Made by a program: the position numbers and the translations under genes
Source of the DNA: CAKSQF01 sp051868045
GTDB lineage: Bacteria > Bacillota > Clostridia > Oscillospirales > CAG-272
Assembly (NCBI GenBank): GCA_051868045.1
Contig: JBJDZN010000073.1
Location: forward strand, 1 to 57,288
Direction: 5' to 3'
Length of the DNA stretch: 57,288 nt
Shown: positions 24,499 through 33,128 of the stretch, one piece after another
How positions within the stretch are numbered: position 1 is the stretch's first letter
Layout: each line of letters begins with the position of its first letter
Notes under the pieces: generated by a model
The model's input: only the letters and a program-made list of their open reading frames with translations
Databases searched by the model: none
Told to the model about the DNA's origin: nothing

Positions 24499-25407
24499 CT
24501 AAGCGATCCTCTCGATATATCGGTCAGAGGTATACTGGTTGAATTTTGCCTTCCAGGAATCCACGCTGGTGTCCGATCCCAGATCGTAGCCCACATACAT
24601 CCCGTAGCGATCAATATAGATGCTCAGGGGTATGCCGCCCTTTTGAAACTTGCTATAGATGCCGATGCCGGATTCAGGAATCATAGGAAAGCCGTAGCCG
24701 CCCCGTTTTTGATAGTTTTTGCAGACAAGCTCACTGTCGGAGATGCTCAGGGCGATGACTGCCACCGAATCCTTGTACTCTTCATACGCCTCATTCAAAG
24801 CGGGAAATTCGGATGTACAGGGTCCGCACCAGGTTGCCCAGAAGTTGATAACCACCAGTTTTTTGGTCTCCAGCAGTTCGGACAGCTTAACCTCCTCCCC
24901 GTCTATCGTGAAGGTATAGTCATACATGAGTTCCCCAATCTCATACGTATTATGGGTGCCGGGCTCTTTTTCGGTGATAACACCGGTTTCCACCGTGACC
25001 ATAACCTGACCGTTATCAGGCGTTGTCTTGACAACCTCCTCAGAAAGCGAATAGCCGGGTCCGAGTCCCTTCAGGGATACGGTATACACCCACGCCGGCA
25101 GCGTTTCCGTGCATTTTCCGCTTTGATCGGTGGTAAGACCGGCAACCTCATTTCCATCGGGATCGGTCAGGATCAGCTCAACGTCGGAAACCGCCAAACC
25201 TCCCCGTGTCTTTACCGTAAAGGTATAGGAAATCGGATCACCGGGATCCGGGATGACCTCCACGGGTTCCGATGTTGTCTCTACATCAGAAATGTCTGTC
25301 GATGACGTGCCCTGCTGCTCCGTATTTTTCCGGCAGGATGCAAGGAGCGTGAGAGCAAGACAGCCGGAGAGAATTGCGGGCAACAGTTTGAATCTGTTTC
25401 GAGTCAT
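24499..25407 (-). CDS. TlpA/ResA-like thioredoxin lipoprotein
   Basis: A 302-residue lipoprotein (LLASC lipobox, Cys25). Residues about 55-150 form a prealbumin-like (CarboxypepD-reg/Cna-B type) domain (GGLAVSDVELILTDPDG). The C-terminal thioredoxin domain, about 155-300, starts with YDYTFTIDGEEVKLSELLETKK-type TlpA signature and contains NFWATWCGPC (near 190-197) and the cis-Pro GGIPLSIYIDRYG. TlpA/ResA proteins reduce or exchange disulfides outside the membrane, for example in cytochrome c maturation or oxidative defence. It is about 50% alike by eye to the first 300 residues of the next gene upstream and is clearly a duplication. GGAG lies 8 nt before the ATG. Its electron donor may be the 4Fe-4S-thioredoxin protein encoded nearby. 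Confidence 0.92.
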   Translation of the reverse strand: MTRNRFKLLPAILSGCLALTLLASCRKNTEQQGTSSTDISDVETTSEPVEVIPDPGDPISYTFTVKTRGGLAVSDVELILTDPDGNEVAGLTTDQSGKCTETLPAWVYTVSLKGLGPGYSLSEEVVKTTPDNGQVMVTVETGVITEKEPGTHNTYEIGELMYDYTFTIDGEEVKLSELLETKKLVVINFWATWCGPCTSEFPALNEAYEEYKDSVAVIALSISDSELVCKNYQKRGGYGFPMIPESGIGIYSKFQKGGIPLSIYIDRYGMYVGYDLGSDTSVDSWKAKFNQYTSDRYIERIA

Positions 25408-25469
25408 TTCGTTTTCTCCATTTATTGTGAATGAAATAGGATTCGGGAGGTTCATAAATTTCTCAAATC

Positions 25470-25499
25470 CTCCGATCGTCCCTATACGGTCGATCGGAG
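25470..25499 (-). terminator. 9-bp hairpin between the thioredoxin lipoprotein genes
   Basis: CTCCGATCG pairs with CGATCGGAG around a 12-nt loop, 20 nt after the stop of the 938-residue gene. No T-run follows on the minus strand. The loop itself is imperfectly symmetric. Confidence 0.45.
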
Positions 25500-25519
25500 A
25501 ATTCGATTTTACGTTGAAA

Positions 25520-28336
25520 TCAGTCGATATGCCTGTAGTAGCTTGCGAACATCAGCCATTCATCCTCGACCTGCTCGCCATACAGAAGGGTCAGGATATT
25601 CAGAATCTCAACCAGATTCTCATCTGCCTTGACGAATCCGTAATCGGGACTGTCCTCCGAAGTTGCAAGAGCCTCTGCCAGGTAAGCCTCCATCTCTGCC
25701 TGACGGTTTCCAAGCACTGCCAGCGAATTTCCGTCGTTATCGGTACGGATGGTAAAGTCAAATCCGCCGAGATTGCTCTTTCCGTTCTCCAAAATATATT
25801 TCTGAAGCGTGCAGTAGTCGCCAATCCAGGAAATATAAGAGGTAAAGGTGGATACACCCAGGAAATCAACATAGATGTAGCCATGCTCGGAATAGTCGAG
25901 TACAGGAGTTCCGTCTGCATTGTAGGAGAGAACCTGATGGTAATAGCCGTCGGTGCCCAGTTCTGCTTGAATACCGTAATTGCGGACGATAAGAATCTGA
26001 GTACCTTCTTCATTGGTGGTATACAGGTCGGAACAACTGATGAATTGGTCTGCACTGTTTCCTACATATTCAATAACAAAATCGAACTCGCCCAATGCGT
26101 CGGGGGAATTGAAGGCAGTTGCAAGGTAATAGGTTTCGCCAGCCTTGCAGTATTGCAGAATCTCGAAGTTATGACCGTCGTAGCTGTCGTTATCTTCATC
26201 AATGCGCTTGCCGTCCGCCGTACAGAACCATGCGATGGTGTCGTACTGCTCATCAGCGGTATCAATCGAGTGGAAGGAGTAAACGCCGCTCTGAGTCGGC
26301 TTGAACTCATAGAAGAATCCTCTGGGAACCATAACCTGATTGACAATGGCATGATTGGTTCCGACCGTTGCTTCATATGCGCTGTCCAGGCTGATACCAA
26401 GCCGCACATCACGAACCTCGGTGACGCCTCTGCCCGATCCGTAGTGATCGTAGTAGCAACAGAATTCCAGCCATTCCTTATCGTGGTTAGGACCGTTTCC
26501 GACCTCGGATGCCACCAGATCCAGAAGATCTGCCAGCTTCCGGTCAACAGGGCAATAGCCAAGGAAGCTGTGATCCTCCAGCCATGCGTAGCTCGAAATC
26601 TGATCGTCATAATCCACGCCGTCGATAATCAGATAGCCGGCACTTGCCAATGTGTAAACGGGAGTGGTGGACCAGGAGGTTGCTTGCAGCGTACTTGCCA
26701 GAAGCAGCGGTCCGTCCACGGTTCCGACATGATAGAATCCATCGGTCGTATTGTATACCACATCCACATAATTCAGATAACTGGTGGTGGGATTATCGGC
26801 AGTGTTGTAATCCCATGCCGCAGGGCGGCGGATATTCAGGCAGGAATCCGAAGAGGCGATCTCATCGGCGCTGACCACACGCATATTGCGGACATAGAGG
26901 TATTCCTGACCATTGGGAAGATACCAGTCGTCCTCATCCTTTGCATAGTAAAGGGTGACCGAATAGGTTCCTGCCGTCAGGGGAACATACGCATAGCAGG
27001 TTTCCCAGTCGGAATGATTGCCATAGAAGCTCTGAACTATCGCACCGTCCACATAAATGCAGAACAAATCGTAATAGTAGATCGAGCCTTCATAGCTTTC
27101 CTCGATGGATGCCTTGAAGTCAAACGCCAACGCCTGACCTTCATTCAAGGTGACCTCAGTGGTAATCATAGCACTGGACGAACCCTTACCGATGTTGGCA
27201 GGGGTGATACTCTGCTTATCCTCGGACAGAACCCAGGGCCAGATCGTTTCAACCAACGGTTCCGTGTAGCTTCCGCTGAAACCGGATCCGTTGATGGCGG
27301 TCTCAATTTCAGAGGAGTCGGGCATAGATACATCGGGCAGTTCAATGCTGGGTTCGGTGGTCTCACCGCCGGAAGTCTCGACAGAGATGGGCTTACCGTA
27401 ATTCTGAACATAACTGTCGGAGGTGTAGCCCTCGAATTCCACTTTCCAGGAGGACGCATCGGGATCGGAGCCTGCCACATAGTTTACGAATACGCCGTAG
27501 CGGTCAACAAACAGGGTGAAGGGAATTCCTCCGTTGCCGAAGGCTTGGAAGGGAGTGTAAAGACCGAAATCGGGTACGAAATTGAAGGAATAGCCGTTGC
27601 TTTCCTTGAATTCGGTGCAGACACCTCTGCTGTCGGAGATGCTCATGGCGATGATTTCCACCGAATCCTGATAATCGGCATAGGCAGTTTCAATAGCGGG
27701 GAACTCAGACAGACAGGGACCGCACCAGGTTGCCCAGAAGTTCAGAACAACCAGCTTCTTGGTCTTCAGCAGATCGCTCAGTTTGACCTCCTCGCCGGTG
27801 TCCCGGACGAAGGTAAAGTCGTACATAACGTCGCCCACCTGATAGGAGTAGTTGGTAGGCATAGTCTCGGTGAGGAGTGCGGTAGTTACGGTTACCGTCA
27901 CTTCACCGCCCTGAGCGGTGGTCTTCACAGGCTCTGCGGGAGCAGAATAGCCGGGCTTCAGATTGGATACCGTAACCGAATACTCGCCGGGATTCAGCCA
28001 GGTATTGTACTTACCGTTTGCATCAGTGGTGGAGTTTGCAACCTCGATTCCCTGGGAATCGGTCATGACCACTTGAATGTCGGAAAGCGGCATTCCGCCT
28101 TCGGTTTTCACCACAACGGTATAGGAAAGCATTCCGTCAAGGTCCGGTGATGTGGTCGGATTGGCATCCGGATTTTCATTTGTTGTCGTCACCGTACTGC
28201 CGGAATTGTCGGCTGTCGTGGTCGATGAAGTGGTCTCTCCGTTGTTGCCCTTACACCCTGTCAGCAGGGTGGGAACCACCATGACTACGCCCAGAAACAG
28301 GGCGAGCAGGCGGGCGGAAAGCGGGTTCTTTTTCAT
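25520..28336 (-). CDS. Large TlpA-like thioredoxin lipoprotein with duplicated C-terminal modules
   Basis: A 938-residue lipoprotein (LLTGC lipobox, Cys28). After a Thr/Ser spacer comes a prealbumin-like domain (GGMPLSDIQVVMTDSQG), then a thioredoxin domain with NFWATWCGPC near residues 200-207 and cis-Pro GGIPFTLFVDRYG, so its first 300 residues mirror the 302-residue neighbour. The remaining 600 residues are beta-rich. There is a galactose-binding-like stretch (about 360-500, 'AYVPLTAGTYSVTLYY'), a module GFYHVGTVDGPL...FCCYYDHYG, a stretch resembling pre-peptidase C-terminal domains ('GVYSFHSID', 'YYLATAF'), and a second related module DGYYHQVLSY...FASYYRHID. A thioredoxin fused to binding-type domains may direct disulfide reduction to a surface target. 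I start at the second of two close ATGs, 10 nt after AAAGG. Confidence 0.9.
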   Translation of the reverse strand: MKKNPLSARLLALFLGVVMVVPTLLTGCKGNNGETTSSTTTADNSGSTVTTTNENPDANPTTSPDLDGMLSYTVVVKTEGGMPLSDIQVVMTDSQGIEVANSTTDANGKYNTWLNPGEYSVTVSNLKPGYSAPAEPVKTTAQGGEVTVTVTTALLTETMPTNYSYQVGDVMYDFTFVRDTGEEVKLSDLLKTKKLVVLNFWATWCGPCLSEFPAIETAYADYQDSVEIIAMSISDSRGVCTEFKESNGYSFNFVPDFGLYTPFQAFGNGGIPFTLFVDRYGVFVNYVAGSDPDASSWKVEFEGYTSDSYVQNYGKPISVETSGGETTEPSIELPDVSMPDSSEIETAINGSGFSGSYTEPLVETIWPWVLSEDKQSITPANIGKGSSSAMITTEVTLNEGQALAFDFKASIEESYEGSIYYYDLFCIYVDGAIVQSFYGNHSDWETCYAYVPLTAGTYSVTLYYAKDEDDWYLPNGQEYLYVRNMRVVSADEIASSDSCLNIRRPAAWDYNTADNPTTSYLNYVDVVYNTTDGFYHVGTVDGPLLLASTLQATSWSTTPVYTLASAGYLIIDGVDYDDQISSYAWLEDHSFLGYCPVDRKLADLLDLVASEVGNGPNHDKEWLEFCCYYDHYGSGRGVTEVRDVRLGISLDSAYEATVGTNHAIVNQVMVPRGFFYEFKPTQSGVYSFHSIDTADEQYDTIAWFCTADGKRIDEDNDSYDGHNFEILQYCKAGETYYLATAFNSPDALGEFDFVIEYVGNSADQFISCSDLYTTNEEGTQILIVRNYGIQAELGTDGYYHQVLSYNADGTPVLDYSEHGYIYVDFLGVSTFTSYISWIGDYCTLQKYILENGKSNLGGFDFTIRTDNDGNSLAVLGNRQAEMEAYLAEALATSEDSPDYGFVKADENLVEILNILTLLYGEQVEDEWLMFASYYRHID

Positions 28337-28419
28337 TCTCATTCATCCTTTCTTACATTGGAAAATGCTGATCGTGAAGTGATTTAATCTATAATCATCC
28401 AATAACCCTGTCAGGCATC

Positions 28420-28446
28420 TTCCCGGGTGTCTGTTTCACCCGGGAA
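28420..28446 (-). terminator. 10-bp hairpin after the GLUG lipoprotein
   Basis: TTCCCGGGTG and CACCCGGGAA pair around a 7-nt loop, 9 nt beyond the stop. There is no T-run on the minus strand, so termination strength is uncertain. Confidence 0.6.
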
Positions 28447-28454
28447 CTGCCCTT

Positions 28455-31400
28455 TTACCGAAGGGTCATGGTATAATCCGAGCTGTCGCTGAAATCAATG
28501 GTAGCGGTCTTAACTTCGTCGCCTATCGTGATTCTGACAATGGCGATACCGTTCACCAGGTCGATGGAGGTAACGCTGTATTCATAGGTCTCGCCCTCGG
28601 AGGTCGTGACCTTGCCAAAACCGTCGAAGGTATAGACGATTTCGCTGTCAACGTCCCGGACGACGGCTTTATACAGATTGTCGCCCTGTTCCACGGTAAA
28701 TGCCCGGTCTCCGTTGACAAAGGCACGCCGTGTGTCGGGATCGCACATGATCAGACGGTAGAGAATCGTCTCGCCGGTGGTCTCGCTATAGGTCCACAGG
28801 ATATACTGTTCATCATCGTACAGATAGAAGTAACCGGTCACGGTTTCGCCCGAGCTGGACTGGGCGGAACCGGAAGTCAGGGTGCTGTTTGACATACCGT
28901 CAAACTCATAGGATGCGCCCAGCGAGTTGGTCCAGGTTCCGAAGAGATCGTCGATAGGTGCGCACAGGATACCGTCGGTGGTCATATACCAATCCAGCTG
29001 CTGACTGATAATCAGATCGCCGTCGCTGATCTGGATGATATAGAAGAGAGCATCCAGATAGGTAAAGGACAGGTAGCCGTCCTCCATAATGAAGGTTACG
29101 TTTTCTCCGTTGATTCTGCCCTCAATTGTGTTGTCCAGTCCCATGGTGCCGATTACCAGATTTTCCAGCGAACCACTCATGCCCCAGGTTCCGGTAAAGG
29201 AGGTTCTGATCATCAAAGTCCTGCCGGCAGTACCGGAGAGGGTCAGACGGTAAGCGTTTGTCTGTTCATCACGGTACAGTCTGCCCACAATTCCGGTGCC
29301 CTGATAGATGGTCAGTTCATTTCCGGACAACCGGTATTGGTAGGTCGTTACCCGTCCGTCCGGTTCCGTCACGCTCATGGTACCCATGGAACTAAGATTT
29401 CCTCTGCCGTCGAAGGAATATACCCGTCCGCTTTCATCGGAAAGGGTCAGTGCCGCAAAGGCATCCTTACGCTGATATACGGTCGAACTGCCGCCGTCCG
29501 AAAGGATCAGAGCGGATTTTGTTTCATCATAAGAAATCAGATAAATCTTGCCGTTGTAGACGAAGGAACCGGACAAAGTTGCCTCATCGAGAGTGTAGGG
29601 AACCGAGTGTCCGTCGATTTCCACGATACCCGACAGTCCCAGACGGTTGCCGCTCGCATAACTGCCGAATCCGTTGAATTCCAGCTGAGTCAGACCGTCC
29701 TTTTCGCTGATCCACTGCCCCATATATTCATCCTCCCGGCAGAGACTGACATTTTGCATGAAGCTGGCGAGAGGTCCCACGTAGATGGTGGCGTTCAGAA
29801 TGTCGGAGCCGGGAACATAGGACAGATAGCCGAAGACATCCATATCATAGTAGATGCAGATCACACCGGGGATCAGATTGTCAAGAGAATAGGTCAGATT
29901 GTAGAATTCCACCGTTCCGTTATCGTAGAGATACTCGACACGGGCGGTTCCCACACCGCTTTCTCCGATTCCGCCAAGAATCAGCGTCATACCGTAATCG
30001 GGATATATCCAGGTTCCGTAGTAACTGCCCTGACGGTAGCAGGTGTAGCTGCCATCGGTGGTGCTGACACGGAGGACTCCGTCCACAAATTTCGCACTTC
30101 CGCCGAAACCGCCGGAAAGAGTGAGACTTCCGTCATAATTGACGGTATAACTGCCCGTTTTTCTTTCCAGAACGGTCTTGCTGGCAGTGCTCAGATAGCC
30201 GTAATATTCGTAGCTCCAGTTGCCGGCACCGTCAAAGGTAAAGACCTTGTTCGCCTTGGAATCTACCGTCCAGCTGCCCATGTATTCATCACAGGCTGTC
30301 AGTGCCGTTCCTTCGAGAGTCAGCTTTCCCGCCGAAATGCTGCCGGAAACCGACTGATTGTCATATGTCAGAACGAAGGCATTGCCGTTCCGGGTGTAGG
30401 TAAAGTCGCTGACCATGCCGCCAACCGTCCGGGTACCCGTTCCGTCGGGAGCGAAGGTATACAGGGTGTTCCCCGCCCGATAGGCACCGGTCAGAACCTT
30501 TTCGGTGGACAGCGCAATCAGGGGATTCTTCTCGGTAAAGAAGGTGACCGATCCGGTATCGTCGGCGACAACGCCGCCGAGAATCGTCAGCTTACCGTCC
30601 TCAACCCTGCCCATGAAGTCGCAGTACTGATATTTTTCCATCGAAAGGACGTTCTCGGCATATCTGGCAAGCCGGGCATCCTCAAAGACCAGGGTCTCAC
30701 CGTCGTAACGGAAGTAGGAGGTCGCAATATCCGCACCGTCGGTATAGGTGAAACTGCCGTTGGTATTCAGGGTCAGATAAGCGACCTGATCCTTGTTGGA
30801 GGTCAACAGTACGTACTCACCTGCAACCTCAGCATAGTCGGCAGAGGCAGCATAGATGGTCATGGTATGAGTGGGAACAAAGCCGGCGGGAATAGGCATC
30901 GTCAGTTCTTCATCGAAGAAATAGCCATAGGAGGTGTGGGTGTCCCCTTCCTCGCCGATGAGTCCGGTGGGCAGACTGCCGTCCAGATACCAGAAGAACA
31001 TGGGCATATAGGCATCGAATTCGGTAACCGAAAGAGTCTCCTGCCCTTCGAAATTGAAGTTGATGTCAAAGGAATATTGGTTATCCTCCGCCAGATTGAC
31101 GGTGGGATAGGATCCGTCCTTGAAAACCCAGTCGCACTCGTTCCAGTTGAGTTTTTCCCGGAGATAGGTTCCGTCGGTCAGGTTGATGTCGCCGTCGGTT
31201 CCTCCCAGGGCATAAACACAGTTGTACACCGTTGCCTCATAGGAGCTGTATGCTCCCTCGGTGACCGCTTCGGCACCGCCGAGAACGCCGTCACTCTTCT
31301 CATAGGCAGAACCCAATTCTGCTTTGCAATAGAGCTTGCCGGTGGCAAAGCACTCGGAGATCACGCTGTTTTCCTCCGCACATCCGGCGATTCCTCCGGC

Positions 31401-32660
31401 ATAGGCGTAGCAGTGAGTCTCGGAGTTCTCATAATCGGAAATCGAGCTTTGCGCACTGATGATTCCGGTGGCATAACAGCCCACAATGCCGGTATTGGAG
31501 GACATATAGCCGGCAATACCGCCGGTCCGAGATGCGCCCTGCACGTCTCCGGTGGCGTAACTGTTGTTGATCGAGGCAACCACAAGGGCATTGGAACAAG
31601 CAAGGTAGCCGGAGATACCGCCTGCACTGAAGGTAAGTCCCTCCCGGCAGCTGACATCCACGTCGGAAGTGCAATAGGTCACCGCAGACAGATAGCTCAG
31701 ATTGTTATAATCCAATGCCTGCTGAAGTCCCACCAGACCGCCGGCATAGGAGAAATTGTTGGAGTCGGCGTAGACTTCAATCTTGCCGTTCTGAGCATTG
31801 CAGAGCAGAAGATTGGCACCGATTCCGTAGCCTGCAAAGGAGCCGCAGAACATGGAGTTATCCTTGATCTCTGCCGTGATGGTAAAATCCTTGAGGTTCA
31901 GCATATAGACCGTGCCGCCTACCGAATCCACAACGTTGGCTTGCAGGATGCCGAACAGTCCCACATAGGGGGTGTCGGTGGTAGTCAGGGTGAAGTTGGA
32001 GATGGTGTATCCTCCTCCGTCGAAATATCCCGAGAAGTAGGCGTACTCATTCCGACCGTCGCCGATGACCTCAATCTCTTCACCAAGGAAATCCAGATCG
32101 TTGCTAAGGGTATAATACCCTTCCGAATAGACGGAATTGCCCGCATTGACCTGTTCTGCAATAAACAGCAGGTCCACGGGAGAGGTAATGAGGAAGGGAT
32201 CATCCGACCCGGTTCCGCCGCCCTCCATAGTGGATTCTATCAGGGTAATGCCGCTAACTTCGATTCGGGTATTCTCGTTGACGGTCACCGAATAGGTACC
32301 GTCATTCGGTGTCAGAATCTCTCCGTTGGCACTGACAACGGGCGTGCCTTCATAGAAGACCGATTTTTTCAGACTGAAGGAAACCGTACTTCCCTTCTCG
32401 ACCGATGCGCCGGAGCGTTTGTCGCAGACATAGGTGATTCCCGCCTGGTCCCCGAAGGTCAGGGTAACCTTTCCCTCCTCCGTTGTATTGGTCACGGGAG
32501 CCGTGACGGGCGAAGTCACGGGCGGAAGCCCGGTCTGCGTGGTGACAGAAACCGTGGAAGTATCCGTCGTCGTGGTTGCCGTCGGCTCGCCGCCTGTACA
32601 GGCAGTCAGTCCCGCCAGAAGGACTACAAGGATACAAGCCGTCATTCTTCTACTTTTCAT
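28455..32660 (-). CDS. Giant GLUG-repeat lipoprotein with repeated 'GTW...FDGxG' beta domains
   Basis: A 1401-residue lipoprotein (GLTAC lipobox, Cys21; Thr-rich spacer). After a beta domain at about 65-150, residues 155-510 form a GLUG beta-helix (GYFDGGGYTISNFTL, AGGLVGLQ, AGGISGYLA, TGGIAGYMS, AGGIAGCAEE). From about residue 590 to the end, roughly six copies of a domain of about 90-130 residues recur, each with G-T/S-W then [YF]-x-F-D-G-x-G (FTFDGAGNW, YSFDGRGNL, YEFDGMSN, YTFDGFGKV). This repeat suggests a lipocalin-like or meander beta fold but I do not recognise a named family. No protease or glycosidase motif is visible. It lies between the opp genes and the thioredoxin lipoproteins; the ATG at 32660 fits the lipoprotein signal, with AAAGG at a rather long distance. 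Confidence 0.88.
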   Translation of the reverse strand: MKSRRMTACILVVLLAGLTACTGGEPTATTTTDTSTVSVTTQTGLPPVTSPVTAPVTNTTEEGKVTLTFGDQAGITYVCDKRSGASVEKGSTVSFSLKKSVFYEGTPVVSANGEILTPNDGTYSVTVNENTRIEVSGITLIESTMEGGGTGSDDPFLITSPVDLLFIAEQVNAGNSVYSEGYYTLSNDLDFLGEEIEVIGDGRNEYAYFSGYFDGGGYTISNFTLTTTDTPYVGLFGILQANVVDSVGGTVYMLNLKDFTITAEIKDNSMFCGSFAGYGIGANLLLCNAQNGKIEVYADSNNFSYAGGLVGLQQALDYNNLSYLSAVTYCTSDVDVSCREGLTFSAGGISGYLACSNALVVASINNSYATGDVQGASRTGGIAGYMSSNTGIVGCYATGIISAQSSISDYENSETHCYAYAGGIAGCAEENSVISECFATGKLYCKAELGSAYEKSDGVLGGAEAVTEGAYSSYEATVYNCVYALGGTDGDINLTDGTYLREKLNWNECDWVFKDGSYPTVNLAEDNQYSFDINFNFEGQETLSVTEFDAYMPMFFWYLDGSLPTGLIGEEGDTHTSYGYFFDEELTMPIPAGFVPTHTMTIYAASADYAEVAGEYVLLTSNKDQVAYLTLNTNGSFTYTDGADIATSYFRYDGETLVFEDARLARYAENVLSMEKYQYCDFMGRVEDGKLTILGGVVADDTGSVTFFTEKNPLIALSTEKVLTGAYRAGNTLYTFAPDGTGTRTVGGMVSDFTYTRNGNAFVLTYDNQSVSGSISAGKLTLEGTALTACDEYMGSWTVDSKANKVFTFDGAGNWSYEYYGYLSTASKTVLERKTGSYTVNYDGSLTLSGGFGGSAKFVDGVLRVSTTDGSYTCYRQGSYYGTWIYPDYGMTLILGGIGESGVGTARVEYLYDNGTVEFYNLTYSLDNLIPGVICIYYDMDVFGYLSYVPGSDILNATIYVGPLASFMQNVSLCREDEYMGQWISEKDGLTQLEFNGFGSYASGNRLGLSGIVEIDGHSVPYTLDEATLSGSFVYNGKIYLISYDETKSALILSDGGSSTVYQRKDAFAALTLSDESGRVYSFDGRGNLSSMGTMSVTEPDGRVTTYQYRLSGNELTIYQGTGIVGRLYRDEQTNAYRLTLSGTAGRTLMIRTSFTGTWGMSGSLENLVIGTMGLDNTIEGRINGENVTFIMEDGYLSFTYLDALFYIIQISDGDLIISQQLDWYMTTDGILCAPIDDLFGTWTNSLGASYEFDGMSNSTLTSGSAQSSSGETVTGYFYLYDDEQYILWTYSETTGETILYRLIMCDPDTRRAFVNGDRAFTVEQGDNLYKAVVRDVDSEIVYTFDGFGKVTTSEGETYEYSVTSIDLVNGIAIVRITIGDEVKTATIDFSDSSDYTMTLR

Positions 32661-32814
32661 GTGCTTTTGACCACACCTTTCTTCAGTTACCCGGATTTTT
32701 CTGCCCTTTCGGACGAAAGCGGTATTTGCTTCTGTCAAAATCCGGTTCCCTCTCCATGAGGGGTTACTCTATGGATAAACCGTTATTTTCGGTAAATTTT
32801 CAACATTCAGATAT

Positions 32815-33063
32815 TCAGGCAAGCCAGAGATAGGCGATACCCACCAACAGGAGCATAACCACAAGGATCCCAACAAGCAGCGGCAACAGTGCGCTGATCG
32901 CTCCCCGCAACATGGCACGGGACTCTTCCTTGGTCAAAGGAGGCAGCTCCTCGCCCTCCTTTTTTTGGGGATGATACCACCGAAATCCCTCCACATTCAT
33001 GTTGGCGAAGGTGGTTTCTGTATCCAGATCATCCTTTTTCTTCTTTTTCTTCTTATCTGCCAT
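32815..33063 (-). CDS. Small tail-anchored membrane protein downstream of oppF
   Basis: An 82-residue protein: an extremely Lys-rich start (MADKKKKKKKDDLD), an acidic/basic middle (WYHPQKKEGEELPPLTKEES) and one C-terminal membrane helix (LLPLLVGILVVMLLLVGIAYLW) ending at the terminus, so the N-terminus is cytoplasmic. It lies 65 bp after oppF, beyond a 10-bp hairpin, on the same strand. I start at MADKK, which has an AAGAGAG stretch 6 nt upstream. Similar small proteins occur near clostridial Opp transporters as far as I recall, but no function is known to me. It might modulate the transporter; that is inference. Confidence 0.8.
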   Translation of the reverse strand: MADKKKKKKKDDLDTETTFANMNVEGFRWYHPQKKEGEELPPLTKEESRAMLRGAISALLPLLVGILVVMLLLVGIAYLWLA

Positions 33064-33087
33064 GGATTCTCTCTTTTGGCTTCCCAC

Positions 33088-33113
33088 GGATTCAGCCGAA
33101 AAAGGCTGAATCC
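33088..33113 (-). terminator. 10-bp hairpin after oppF
   Basis: GGATTCAGCC and GGCTGAATCC pair perfectly around a 6-nt A-rich loop (T-rich on the minus strand). It is a likely end or stabiliser of the opp transcript; the small membrane-protein gene lies beyond. Confidence 0.6.
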
Positions 33114-33128
33114 ATGGAAAATCCGGTC

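Noticed and set aside
25253..28150. Long plus-strand open frame opposite the thioredoxin lipoprotein
   Set aside because: It is a shadow of the minus-strand gene, which has a lipobox, a WCGPC thioredoxin motif and a good ribosome binding site.
29337..32759. Long plus-strand open frame opposite the GLUG lipoprotein
   Set aside because: No domain, signal or ribosome binding site; opposite a well-supported lipoprotein.
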